NCBI GenBank assembly: GCA_947459295.1
Contig: CANHCY010000001.1
Location: 62,001-126,000, forward strand
Direction of reading: 5' to 3'
Origin: Chitinophagaceae bacterium
GTDB taxonomy: Bacteria; Bacteroidota; Bacteroidia; Chitinophagales; Chitinophagaceae
DNA: 64,000 nt
The notes beneath the pieces are model-generated. The model was not told the origin of the DNA. It did not search any database and saw only the letters and a program-made list of their open reading frames with translations. The translations under genes and the position numbers were made by a program. Positions 26,592 to 35,019 of the stretch are shown piece after piece (position 1 is the stretch's first letter; the number at the start of each line of letters is the position of its first letter).

Positions 26592-29405
26592 GTGAAGCAA
26601 TTATTATCTATCGTTTTTTTACTTGTAATTAGTAGTTCATTATTTGCTCAAAAATCTAGGATTGTTGGTAAGGTCACCAATAGCAAAAATGAAGGTTTGG
26701 CAAGTGTGACCGTTAAACTATCTGGCGCTGCAACTGCCATGACCAGAACAGATGTGGATGGCCGTTTTTCTTTTGTTGTAGAAGCTCAAAAAAAATATTC
26801 ACTTACATTAAGTTACGTAGGTTACGAAGAAAAAACAATTGACGAAGTAGCTGTTGCAAAAGCTGGTGAGGAAGAAACAGTAAATATCATTTTAAATGAA
26901 GGTGGTAAAGTATTAACGGATGTAGCCGTAAAAACTACGGCTAGAACTGCTACCGCAAAAGGTGAAACAGTAAATGCGCTTATTACTTTCCAAAAAAATA
27001 CGAATACGGTAGCATCTGTAATTTCTGGTGAAGCGATTAAGCGTTCTCCAGATAAAAATACTGGTGAAGTATTAAAGCGTACACCTGGTGCAAGTATTCA
27101 AGAAGGTAAATTTTTGATTGTAAGAGGACTTGCAGAGCGTTACAATTTGGCACTTTTAAATGGAGTGCAATTAGGTAGCACCGAGCCTGACCGAAAAGCT
27201 TTCTCTTTTGATTTGATTCCGGCCAACATGATTGACAATATCGTTATCAATAAAGCGTTTGTTCCTGAGCTTCCGGGTGAGTGGGCAGGTGGTTTAATTC
27301 AGGTAAACACAAAAGATATTCCAACTAAAAACTTTTTTAATATTCAAATAGGTTCTGGTTTTAATAACCAGGCTGTGCAGGGTAATTTTTACGAGCACAA
27401 AGGTGGTAAAACAGATTATTTAGGTATTGATGACGGTACACGTTCTCTACCTGCTACCTACACCACCAAGTCTAAATTTGACGCCTTGCCAAATGCCGAC
27501 AAAACATATATTGGATCTACCATGCAAAATAGCTGGAACCCAATTGCTGCAAGTGGATTAACGCGTTTAAATGGTCAGTTTCAGATGAGTGCTGGTTTCA
27601 CAAAAGATTTAAAAGGCACTAAAAAAATTGCAGGTATTTTTGCAATGAACTACAACAAATCTGCGCGTCACATGATTGGTACCAACAGTGGTTTTAACTT
27701 TGTTGGAGACGGATCATACACAACTGATTTTGATTTTGATGATAATAGATATAGTAACGATTTATTATGGGGTGGACTTGGTAATGTTACATTCCAACTT
27801 AACAATAACAATAAAATTTCTGCAAAAACATTATTCAATATCAATGCTACCGATTTTACTTCTTTAAGAACGGGAATTGAGGGTAACGGTAATCAGTTTT
27901 TTGATAGCACCAGAGGTTACGAATATGGTTTTAAGCAAAACACTTTTTGGAACTCTCAAATTACGGGTGAGCACAATGTAAAGCCAAATGTTTTAAAGCT
28001 AAAATGGTATGGTTCATTTACAATTTTGGATAGCTATACTCCTGATCAGCGCAGATTATACTACTTAAAAGATAACAGTGCGCGAACTAATCCTTACACT
28101 GCGCTTTTGTCAAACGTATTATCACAAAAAAGCGGTAACCGTTTATATCAAAACCTAAATGATTATATATATATTGGTGGTGCTGATTTAGCCTATACAT
28201 TTAGCGCACTTGGTAGTAAGCAAACCCTTAAAGGTGGCTATTTATTCCAAGTAAAAGATCGTTTGTTTGATGCTAAACCATTCTCTATTTATTTACCAAG
28301 AGATAATGCTGCAATTCGTTTACAAGATCCGTCTTCAATTTTTGCGCCTAGCAACTTTGGTAGAGGTGAAGTGAATAGTAATTTATTAGCATTCGACGCT
28401 ATTAAAGGCAATATTTACAGATACTTGGCTAATACTATTTTAAATGCAGGGTATGTTCAAATGGACAACCAGCTTGGCAATAAATTACGTGTTATTTGGG
28501 GATTACGTGTAGAAGATTATGATCAATTAATTGGAAGTGTTTATAAATCAGATCCGCGTCATAACTATACAAGGGTTACCGATTTCTTACCAGGTTTAAA
28601 CGCTACATACAAGCTTAATAATTTAACCAACTTACGTTTATCTGCATCTCAAACAGTGGTAAGACCAGAGTTTAGAGAGCTTGCAACCTTCCAGTATTAC
28701 GATTTCGATTTAAATGCTGCAGTGCAAGGGCTTCCAACACTTGAGCGTACAAAAATTACAAATTTAGATTTACGATATGAATTGTATCCAGCTTCTGGTG
28801 AAGTTATTACAGTAGGCGCATTTTATAAATATTTTGATAAGCCTATCGAAATGGTGTACAATTTTGGTGTGGGTGGCTCTAGTACTTTCAATTTTGCAAA
28901 CCCTAATAGTGCCAATGCATATGGTGTTGAGTTTGAAATCAGAAAGAAATTAGATTTTTCTCAAACATTCAAAAACTTCACCCTACAAGCCAATGGTTCA
29001 TACATTAGCAGTAGGGTACAAGACGGCAATTTATTATTGGATCGTCCATTACAAGGTCAGTCTCCTTATTTGATTAACTTTTCTGCTCTTTATGATTTGC
29101 CTGAAAAAGGGTTCAGTGCAACTTTACTTTTCAATCAAATTGGGCGTCGTGTAACATTTGTAGGAAGTTTAGATCAGCCAGATATTTATGAATCATCTCG
29201 CCCTGTATTTGATTTTCAAGTAAGCAAAAAATTTGCGAACAACAAAGCAGAGATAAGACTTAACATTCAAGATATTTTAAACCGCACACTTTATTTCTAC
29301 CAAAATCCGGATGGCAATGCAAGGCTAGATAAAGCGAATGATCCATTCCGTTTAAGTAGAACCACTGGTACCAACTATGGCGTTAGCTTTTCTTATTCTT
29401 TATAA
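26592..29405 (+). CDS. TonB-dependent outer membrane receptor with carboxypeptidase-like N-terminal domain
   Basis: This 937-residue receptor starts at GTG with a signal peptide (MKQLLSIVFLLVISSSLFAQ). A carboxypeptidase-regulatory-like beta-sandwich covers about 22-105 (IVGKVTNSKNEGLASVTVKL). The plug follows with KNTNTVASVISGEAIKRSPDKNTGEVLKRTPG and FLIVRGLAERYNLALLNGVQL, then a 22-strand-type barrel ending in GTNYGVSFSYSL. It is not SusC-like in length or motifs and has no SusD next to it; instead a beta-helix lipoprotein follows 39 bp downstream. The phased promoter and the ppk1-ppx genes just upstream suggest uptake of a phosphate-containing compound; the substrate is inferred. Confidence 0.93.
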   Translation: MKQLLSIVFLLVISSSLFAQKSRIVGKVTNSKNEGLASVTVKLSGAATAMTRTDVDGRFSFVVEAQKKYSLTLSYVGYEEKTIDEVAVAKAGEEETVNIILNEGGKVLTDVAVKTTARTATAKGETVNALITFQKNTNTVASVISGEAIKRSPDKNTGEVLKRTPGASIQEGKFLIVRGLAERYNLALLNGVQLGSTEPDRKAFSFDLIPANMIDNIVINKAFVPELPGEWAGGLIQVNTKDIPTKNFFNIQIGSGFNNQAVQGNFYEHKGGKTDYLGIDDGTRSLPATYTTKSKFDALPNADKTYIGSTMQNSWNPIAASGLTRLNGQFQMSAGFTKDLKGTKKIAGIFAMNYNKSARHMIGTNSGFNFVGDGSYTTDFDFDDNRYSNDLLWGGLGNVTFQLNNNNKISAKTLFNINATDFTSLRTGIEGNGNQFFDSTRGYEYGFKQNTFWNSQITGEHNVKPNVLKLKWYGSFTILDSYTPDQRRLYYLKDNSARTNPYTALLSNVLSQKSGNRLYQNLNDYIYIGGADLAYTFSALGSKQTLKGGYLFQVKDRLFDAKPFSIYLPRDNAAIRLQDPSSIFAPSNFGRGEVNSNLLAFDAIKGNIYRYLANTILNAGYVQMDNQLGNKLRVIWGLRVEDYDQLIGSVYKSDPRHNYTRVTDFLPGLNATYKLNNLTNLRLSASQTVVRPEFRELATFQYYDFDLNAAVQGLPTLERTKITNLDLRYELYPASGEVITVGAFYKYFDKPIEMVYNFGVGGSSTFNFANPNSANAYGVEFEIRKKLDFSQTFKNFTLQANGSYISSRVQDGNLLLDRPLQGQSPYLINFSALYDLPEKGFSATLLFNQIGRRVTFVGSLDQPDIYESSRPVFDFQVSKKFANNKAEIRLNIQDILNRTLYFYQNPDGNARLDKANDPFRLSRTTGTNYGVSFSYSL

Positions 29406-29444
29406 TCATTAATACTTAATAAAAATTCTTAAAACAAATAAAAA

Positions 29445-30908
29445 ATGAAAAAATCGATTTTGTTAGCAGCTGCCTTTGTTGCACTTATTGCTACAAGTTG
29501 TAGAAAAATTGAAATGGATGGTGGAACAAACGTTATCCAACAACCTACAACACCTGGTGTTCAAACTATTACTTTAAAAGGCCGTATCGCTAAGGATACT
29601 GTTTTAAGAGAAGGTAATAATTATATTTTAAGTGGAATTGTTTATATCGTAAATAATGCTAAAATAACTATTCAGCCTGGTGTTACCGTAAAAGCTGACT
29701 ACACAGGCGCTAATGTGGCTGCACTTGTTATTACGCGTGGTGCTCAAATTATTGCAGATGGTACGCAAGAAAAGCCAATTGTATTCACATCAAATTCTCC
29801 AACTCCACGTTCTGGTGACTGGGGTGGTATTGTAATTTTAGGTAAAGCAAGTATTAATAGCACGTTTACTGGCGTTGGTGGTGGCGCAGGCACACTTCAA
29901 GTAGAAGGTGGTATCGATAACTCATTTGGTGATGGTATCGCTGGTGGTGGTGCTACTCCAAACGATGATGATAACTCAGGTATTTTGCGCTATGTAAGAA
30001 TTGAATATGCAGGTTATGCGTATCAGCCTGACAAAGAAATTAACAGCTTGACAATGGCTGCTGTAGGTAGAGGTACAGTTATTGATTTTGTTCAGGTTAC
30101 CTATGGTAAAGACGATGCGTTTGAGTGGTTTGGGGGTACTGTAAACTGTAAGCACTTGATTGCCTACAAAACACAGGATGATGATTTTGATGCAGATAAT
30201 GGTTACAGCGGTAAAGTACAATTTGGAATTGTATTGAGAGATTCTACTATTGCGGATATCTCCCGTTCAGAAGCGTTTGAGTGTGATAACGATCCAAGTG
30301 GTTCTATTAACAGGCCTCAAACTACGGCTGTATTCTCAAACATCACTGTGGTAGGTCCAAGAGCCACACTTGCTAACAAGGGTAATAGTTTATACCTTGG
30401 TGCAGCTCATTTAAGAAGAAATACTGGTGTTTCTATATTTAACTCCGTGTTTTTAGGCTGGCCTGCTGGTTTAATTATTGATGCGAGAAATGGTCGTGCA
30501 CAAGAATTAAACATTTTGGATAGTACAGTACGTTTTAAAAATAATATTATTGCTGGTTGCGGTCCTGAAACAGGAAGTGATAATTCATCTTATACTTTTA
30601 TTGCTTCTACTGCTAACGTAAGTTTATGGAACACAGATTCTCTAAGAAATAGAATGAGTAACACTGCTTTCGGAAATAGAGTACTAGCTACTGTTGGTGA
30701 AACAAGAATCATTGCACCATTTAGTTACAGTGCACCTGACTTTATTCCTTTTGGTGGATCTAATGGTAACCAAGACGTGTTAAGAGGCGCTAGCTTCTCA
30801 GATCCTAAATTGGTTGGTTTTACAACTGTACCATTTAGAGGTGCTTGTGACGCTGCTGGGTTTGATGCAAACTGGTGGAAGGGTTGGACTAGATTTATCA
30901 ATCAATAA
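29445..30908 (+). CDS. Right-handed beta-helix surface lipoprotein
   Basis: This 487-residue lipoprotein has a signal ending in LIATSC (Cys19). The body consists of short repeating strands with Gly, Asn and Asp turns: NNAKITIQPGVTVKAD, GAQIIADGTQEKPIVFTSN, GDWGGIVILGKASI, ILRYVRIEYAGYAY, ISRSEAFECDNDPSGS, as in parallel beta-helix proteins. A Gly/Asp-rich stretch (GIAGGGATPNDDDNSG) could bind calcium. No catalytic set was recognised. It follows the TonB receptor with a 39-bp gap and ends before a strong terminator, so the two form a receptor/lipoprotein pair, probably a surface capture protein for the receptor's ligand. Confidence 0.85.
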   Translation: MKKSILLAAAFVALIATSCRKIEMDGGTNVIQQPTTPGVQTITLKGRIAKDTVLREGNNYILSGIVYIVNNAKITIQPGVTVKADYTGANVAALVITRGAQIIADGTQEKPIVFTSNSPTPRSGDWGGIVILGKASINSTFTGVGGGAGTLQVEGGIDNSFGDGIAGGGATPNDDDNSGILRYVRIEYAGYAYQPDKEINSLTMAAVGRGTVIDFVQVTYGKDDAFEWFGGTVNCKHLIAYKTQDDDFDADNGYSGKVQFGIVLRDSTIADISRSEAFECDNDPSGSINRPQTTAVFSNITVVGPRATLANKGNSLYLGAAHLRRNTGVSIFNSVFLGWPAGLIIDARNGRAQELNILDSTVRFKNNIIAGCGPETGSDNSSYTFIASTANVSLWNTDSLRNRMSNTAFGNRVLATVGETRIIAPFSYSAPDFIPFGGSNGNQDVLRGASFSDPKLVGFTTVPFRGACDAAGFDANWWKGWTRFINQ

Positions 30909-30941
30909 TTTGTTTAGAAGGATTTTATAAAGTTTGTTTAT

Positions 30942-30973
30942 AAAAGAGGCCCCGAATTTTCGGGGCCTCTTTT
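30942..30973 (+). terminator. Rho-independent terminator of the receptor/lipoprotein unit
   Basis: A 13-bp perfect stem (30942-30954 with 30961-30973) has core GAGGCCCCG pairing with CGGGGCCTC, a six-base AATTTT loop, and A-runs/T-runs on the flanks so that it can work in both directions. It lies 33 bp after the lipoprotein stop and 34 bp before the end of the convergent DUF983 gene. Confidence 0.93.
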
Positions 30974-31007
30974 GTATTATGCGATCTTATTATTGTTGCG
31001 CTGAAAA

Positions 31008-31448
31008 TTAATGATTAAAGCGTTCTGGTTTTTCGAGTGGATTTGTTTTCCAATCCGGGTCGTAGCTAACAAACATGCTGAGCCATAAAGAGCGGGACAG
31101 TCTCATCAGGAGGGGCTGCACTGCAAAGAGCAGCACAAAGGCCGTTCCCATCCAATAAAACATGCGGTTGTCGTCGATGTCAAAAGTCATGCCTATTAAA
31201 ACTTTCCAGGCCACAAAAGTGGAAACAATAAATGCTACCGATAAGGCGTAGCTCACATAGCCAGTACCATAATAAAACCCTACCTCAATTTCGGTGGGTT
31301 GGCCACATACCGGGCAGTGTTCGTGCATATCGGTATTGGTTTTAAATTTATAAGCTTGTTTGCTTAAAAAGATTTCTCCTTCTCTACAACGTGGGCATTT
31401 ATTGGCTAGTGCTGCCGGAATAAAATATTTGCTGAGGGGTTTAGGCAT
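31008..31448 (-). CDS. DUF983-family zinc-ribbon membrane protein
   Basis: This 146-residue protein has an N-terminal zinc ribbon (NKCPRCREGEIF and HCPVCGQPTE, two CxxC knuckles) and two or three hydrophobic segments after VGFYYGTGYVSYALSVAFIVSTFVAW. This is the DUF983 layout; the function of the family is not established. An in-frame TTG at 31478 adds ten residues but lies within the TACCTTTG -7-like sequence, so the ATG at 31448 was chosen. It is convergent with the beta-helix lipoprotein. Confidence 0.85.
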   Translation of the reverse strand: MPKPLSKYFIPAALANKCPRCREGEIFLSKQAYKFKTNTDMHEHCPVCGQPTEIEVGFYYGTGYVSYALSVAFIVSTFVAWKVLIGMTFDIDDNRMFYWMGTAFVLLFAVQPLLMRLSRSLWLSMFVSYDPDWKTNPLEKPERFNH

Positions 31449-31475
31449 GTTGCTTGCGAATTTGTACGAATGATG

Positions 31476-31483
31476 CAAAGGTA
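31476..31483 (-). promoter_or_regulatory. -7 promoter element for the DUF983 gene
   Basis: On the minus strand this reads TACCTTTG, an exact TAnnTTTG match, 27 bp upstream of the chosen ATG at 31448. No TTTG at the proper distance upstream was seen. It argues against translation starting at the TTG at 31478. Confidence 0.45.
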
Positions 31484-31499
31484 ACTTAATTGTTTTCGA

Positions 31500-31700
31500 T
31501 TATCTGTTTATTGAACAACTGCCGCCGCCATAGCCGCAGCCTGTTTTTGTTTTAGACGCGTAAATGCCAATTGTAATCATTAGCACACCAAAAATAGCAG
31601 GCATCCAGTCTTTAAACTGCCATGCAATTACTAAAAACATACCACCCATAATTAAACGAATCACGAGCACAAAGTCTATTTTTTGAAGTAAGCGTATCAT
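31500..31700 (-). CDS. Small two-helix membrane protein with Cys/Gly-rich tail
   Basis: This 66-residue protein starts at ATG and has two predicted membrane helices (about 12-28 and 32-48) followed by KTKTGCGYGGGSCSINR. The tail resembles short metal- or thiol-active motifs, and the membrane part is similar to small DUF2892-like inner membrane proteins. The family was not recognised with certainty. It lies just upstream of the DUF983 gene on the same strand and is divergent from murF. The function is unknown. Confidence 0.6.
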   Translation of the reverse strand: MIRLLQKIDFVLVIRLIMGGMFLVIAWQFKDWMPAIFGVLMITIGIYASKTKTGCGYGGGSCSINR

Positions 31701-31753
31701 AACATTAGATTTAGATACAAATTTCGGGGTAATTATTTGCCCGAAACGTGACT

Positions 31754-31784
31754 TTTGTTACGCAGGACGATTCAACTATATTTG
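31754..31784 (+). promoter_or_regulatory. Consensus Bacteroidota promoter for murF
   Basis: TTTG at 31754-31757 and TATATTTG at 31777-31784 with a 19-bp spacer match the TTTG-N19-21-TAnnTTTG consensus of the primary sigma factor exactly. Transcription would begin near 31790. This decides the murF start: the ATG at 31806 lies downstream, while the frame's first start at 31755 is inside the promoter. Confidence 0.85.
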
Positions 31785-31805
31785 TTACATATAAAAGGTA
31801 GGCGC

Positions 31806-33119
31806 ATGAGCATTTCAGAAATTTATGACATTTACTTACAGTATCCGAGTGTTGTAACAGATACCCGCAAGCTAAAGGAGGGTGACTTTTTCTTTGCTTT
31901 AAAGGGGCCTAATTTTAATGCCAATACCTTTGCGTTTAAAGCCATAGAGGCGGGTGCTGCATACTGTTTGGTGGATGAGCCGCTCACTACCATTGCTGGT
32001 TATTACGAAGGAAACAACGAAGCGCAAAAAGAATCAGCCCTTGCAAAAATGATTGTGGTGGAGGATGTGCTTGACACGCTGCAAGCGCTGGCAGGATATC
32101 ACCGCAGCACTTTTGATATTCCTTTTATAGCTATTACAGGAAGTAACGGTAAAACCACCACCAAAGAATTAGTGTATGCGGTACTTTCTAGTCATTTTAA
32201 AACCTATACGACACAAGGGAATTTAAACAATCATATTGGCGTGCCACTTACTATACTTAGCATCAAAAAAGATGCGCAAATGGCCGTGATTGAAATGGGC
32301 GCCAATCACCAAAAAGAAATTGAAGGCTACTGTGTGTACACAAAACCTACGCATGGTATTATAAGTAATTGTGGTAAGGCACATTTGGAAGGATTTGGTG
32401 GCGAAGAGGGCGTTAAAAAAGGTAAGGGTGAACTCTATATTTTTTTACGCGGCCATAATGGCACTGCATTTGTATATACAGGGTATAATTATTTAAAAGA
32501 GATGAGCGCCGGCATTCAAAACATTGTCCCTTATATACATGGTGAAATAAAAAGTAGTGAGCCGTTTTTAACGGTGGCAGCAAATATAAATGACACAGTC
32601 ACCACGGTAAGTTCGCAACTAGTGGGCTCTTATAACTTACCCAATATATTATGCGCCTTAACTATTGGAAAACATTTTGGTGTTCCTGAACATAAAATGG
32701 TGGAAGCCATTGAAGCTTACGCGCCTTCTAATAGTAGATCGCAATTGATTACTAAAGGCACTAACACTATTATACTAGACGCTTACAATGCCAACCCGAG
32801 TAGCATGAAAGTGGCCATCGAAAATTTTGCAAAGCTAGCAGGTGACAATAAAATTGTTATGCTAGGTGCCATGATGGAACTGGGTGATCATTCAACCGCA
32901 GAGCATTTGGCGTTATTACAACTTATTGCATCTTATTCATTTACACATGTGGTGCTTGTTGGAGAAGATTTTTTAGCATATCAAAACGCATTACCTCAGT
33001 TTATATATTTTAAAACAACTGCCGAGGCTAAAGCTTGGTTGGTAGAAAAAAATCCAACACATGCGCAGCTATTAATTAAAGGATCGCGAAGCATGCAAAT
33101 GGAAACGGTACTGGCATAA
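31806..33119 (+). CDS. murF: UDP-N-acetylmuramoyl-tripeptide--D-alanyl-D-alanine ligase
   Basis: This 437-residue Mur ligase adds D-Ala-D-Ala to the UDP-MurNAc tripeptide in the cytoplasm. The three domains are visible: the uridine-binding N-terminus with VVTDTRKLKEGDFFFALKG, the ATP-binding centre with IAITGSNGKTTTKELVYAVL and the NLNNHIGVPLTIL loop, and the C-terminal domain with ILDAYNANPSSMKVAIENF. The start was placed at 31806 because a consensus promoter covers the region before it. It is convergent with gldJ and shares a terminator; murF next to gldJ is also known in other Bacteroidota. Confidence 0.96.
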   Translation: MSISEIYDIYLQYPSVVTDTRKLKEGDFFFALKGPNFNANTFAFKAIEAGAAYCLVDEPLTTIAGYYEGNNEAQKESALAKMIVVEDVLDTLQALAGYHRSTFDIPFIAITGSNGKTTTKELVYAVLSSHFKTYTTQGNLNNHIGVPLTILSIKKDAQMAVIEMGANHQKEIEGYCVYTKPTHGIISNCGKAHLEGFGGEEGVKKGKGELYIFLRGHNGTAFVYTGYNYLKEMSAGIQNIVPYIHGEIKSSEPFLTVAANINDTVTTVSSQLVGSYNLPNILCALTIGKHFGVPEHKMVEAIEAYAPSNSRSQLITKGTNTIILDAYNANPSSMKVAIENFAKLAGDNKIVMLGAMMELGDHSTAEHLALLQLIASYSFTHVVLVGEDFLAYQNALPQFIYFKTTAEAKAWLVEKNPTHAQLLIKGSRSMQMETVLA

Positions 33120-33146
33120 ACACACCATAAGCGCAACGTATGCGCA

Positions 33147-33187
33147 TAAAAAAACCACCACTAAATGAATAGTGATGGTTCTTTTTT
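33147..33187. terminator. Bidirectional terminator between murF and gldJ
   Basis: The arms AACCACCACT (33153-33162) and AGTGATGGTT (33171-33180) pair with one mismatch across an eight-base loop, flanked by an A-run on the left and a T-run on the right. It sits between the convergent stops of murF (33119) and gldJ (33208) and can end both transcripts. Confidence 0.8.
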
Positions 33188-33207
33188 ATTTTCCTTTCCT
33201 TTCCTTT

Positions 33208-34797
33208 TTAACGTTTGTTCTTTTTGGTAGGCATAAATATACCTGTTTTTGCTTTTTTAGAAGTTCCTTCTGAAGAACCGTAGTGGTTCATCGCGCAACG
33301 GAAACCAATGGTGTTGGTACTTTGGTCTTCTTCTAAAAATCTTCTAGCACCTGGGCTTAACCAATAAGCGCGGTCGTTCCAGCTTGCACCTTTTACTACA
33401 CGAGACTTATCAGAAATAAGCGATGTAATACCATAGCTGTAACCTGCATTACTTGCAGAGTCACCATCTAGGTGGTTAACAGCATAACCTTTTTGATAGT
33501 TACGGCGGTTTACGAGTGTTGAATCAGATTCTGTCTTATAAATGATACGACCTTTGTCATCTCTTAAATTACCAGCGCCTCTAGAAAAATCAATTTGCTT
33601 GAATTCGTTACCTCTAAAAATATTGTAATCGTCACCATCAACAGCTGTCATTGGACGGTACACATCGGCAACCCACTCACTTACGTTACCAGACATATTG
33701 TATAGTCCGTATCCGTTTGGTGTGAAAGTAACTACTTCGGCAGGGATGGCAGCATTATCGTTTAGTCCACCAGCCACACCCATGTTATCACCGGCGCCAC
33801 GCTTAAAGTTAGCAAGCATAGAACCTTGGTAAGAACCTTTTTGAGTGTAACGAACGTTATCGTAACCATTATTTTTCCAAGCATAAATTTGCTTGTTAGA
33901 AATTAATTCTTCACCACGTTTGTTGCTCTTAGATTTACGTTGAGGGTTAGCAGCAATATAACCGTAAGCAGCATATTCCCACTCAGCTTCTGTTGGAAGG
34001 CGATAGTCACCAAATAAAATACCATCTTCAAAACTTACTTTGGTACGCGGTCTACCTTGCGCATCTTTTAGAGGATTGCTTTTTTTAGCAGCATCTCTAC
34101 CAGGCGTTGCTTGGTATTCACCCAATAAATAAGCTCTGGTGTTGAAGTTATCTTGACCCGCTCCGTTTAATCCTTTTTTAATTTGATTTTTAGGATCTAG
34201 GTAGCTGCTTTTCATGAGTGTTAATTCATTTACGCGGTCGGTACGCCAGATACAATAATCGGTTGCTTGTTTCCAGCTCACACCTACTACAGGGAAATTA
34301 TTGTAAGAAGGGTGACGGAAATAATATTCTACCATTGGCTCGTTGTAGGCAAGTTCTGAACGCCAAACGAGTGTGTCAGGTAATGCTTCTAACACTACAG
34401 TGTCCATGCCAAATTTAGATTGACCTGGTGTAGTTCCTTCTGGGAATACATTTGATAGCCAATATAAATATTCGCGGTAGTGAAGGTTTGTTACTTCTGT
34501 TTTGTCAATAAAAAACGAGTTTACAGTAATTCTGCGTTGGATATTATTCCAATCGCCCATTACGTCTTCTTGCGCTGCGCCCATGGTAAAAGTACCACCT
34601 TGAACAAATACAAGGCCTGGAGCTGCTTTAATGTCTTTAGGTTTTGGCACATTAAAATTACCCATTGTTTTGTCGTTGTAATTCCAACCAGTAGCCGAAG
34701 AAGTTTGCGGCTTTTTCTTAAATGGATTACATGAAATAACAGCACCTGTTAGGGTGGTGAGTAAAACTAAATTGCGAACTGTTTTTGTGAACTGCAT
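33208..34797 (-). CDS. gldJ: Gliding motility / type IX secretion lipoprotein GldJ
   Basis: This 529-residue lipoprotein (signal ending GAVISC, Cys23) has a formylglycine-generating-enzyme/sulfatase-modifying-like fold. Motifs are PGLVFVQGGTFTMGAAQEDVMGDWNN, FFIDKTEVTNLHYREYLYWL, YRLPTEAEWEYAAYGY, GLYNMSGNVSEWVADVY and the C-terminal NTIGFRCAMNHYG. The DVM.DWNN segment and REYLYWL point to GldJ more than GldK. GldJ is an outer-membrane-associated lipoprotein needed for gliding and for stability of other Gld/T9SS proteins. It is divergent from porU, and the cluster gldJ-porU-porV is a known T9SS arrangement. Confidence 0.9.
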   Translation of the reverse strand: MQFTKTVRNLVLLTTLTGAVISCNPFKKKPQTSSATGWNYNDKTMGNFNVPKPKDIKAAPGLVFVQGGTFTMGAAQEDVMGDWNNIQRRITVNSFFIDKTEVTNLHYREYLYWLSNVFPEGTTPGQSKFGMDTVVLEALPDTLVWRSELAYNEPMVEYYFRHPSYNNFPVVGVSWKQATDYCIWRTDRVNELTLMKSSYLDPKNQIKKGLNGAGQDNFNTRAYLLGEYQATPGRDAAKKSNPLKDAQGRPRTKVSFEDGILFGDYRLPTEAEWEYAAYGYIAANPQRKSKSNKRGEELISNKQIYAWKNNGYDNVRYTQKGSYQGSMLANFKRGAGDNMGVAGGLNDNAAIPAEVVTFTPNGYGLYNMSGNVSEWVADVYRPMTAVDGDDYNIFRGNEFKQIDFSRGAGNLRDDKGRIIYKTESDSTLVNRRNYQKGYAVNHLDGDSASNAGYSYGITSLISDKSRVVKGASWNDRAYWLSPGARRFLEEDQSTNTIGFRCAMNHYGSSEGTSKKAKTGIFMPTKKNKR

Positions 34798-34863
34798 ATG
34801 CTTATAAATTCAATAAAAAATTGATTCTAATTTACCTCTGCGAATATATAAGTTTTCCGTCAA

Positions 34864-34907
34864 CTTAAGGGTGGCTTAAGGCCTGATCTTGTTACAAAAA
34901 ACTTAAG
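34864..34907. repeat. CTTAAG repeats in the gldJ/porU divergent region
   Basis: CTTAAGG occurs at 34864 and 34875 (exactly 11 bp apart) and CTTAAG again at 34902, all in the 222-bp gap between gldJ and porU. CTTAAG is itself palindromic. The repeats could be an operator for the divergent pair; no regulator is identified. Confidence 0.4.
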
Positions 34908-35019
34908 ATTATGGGGTTGGGGGGTGTTTTTGACCCTATTTTATGATTTTTTTAAGGTAAAGGCCTGCCTGTGGCCTCGTATCAGTAGCTTTGGCATCAA
35001 AGTTTGTTATACTTGTAAT

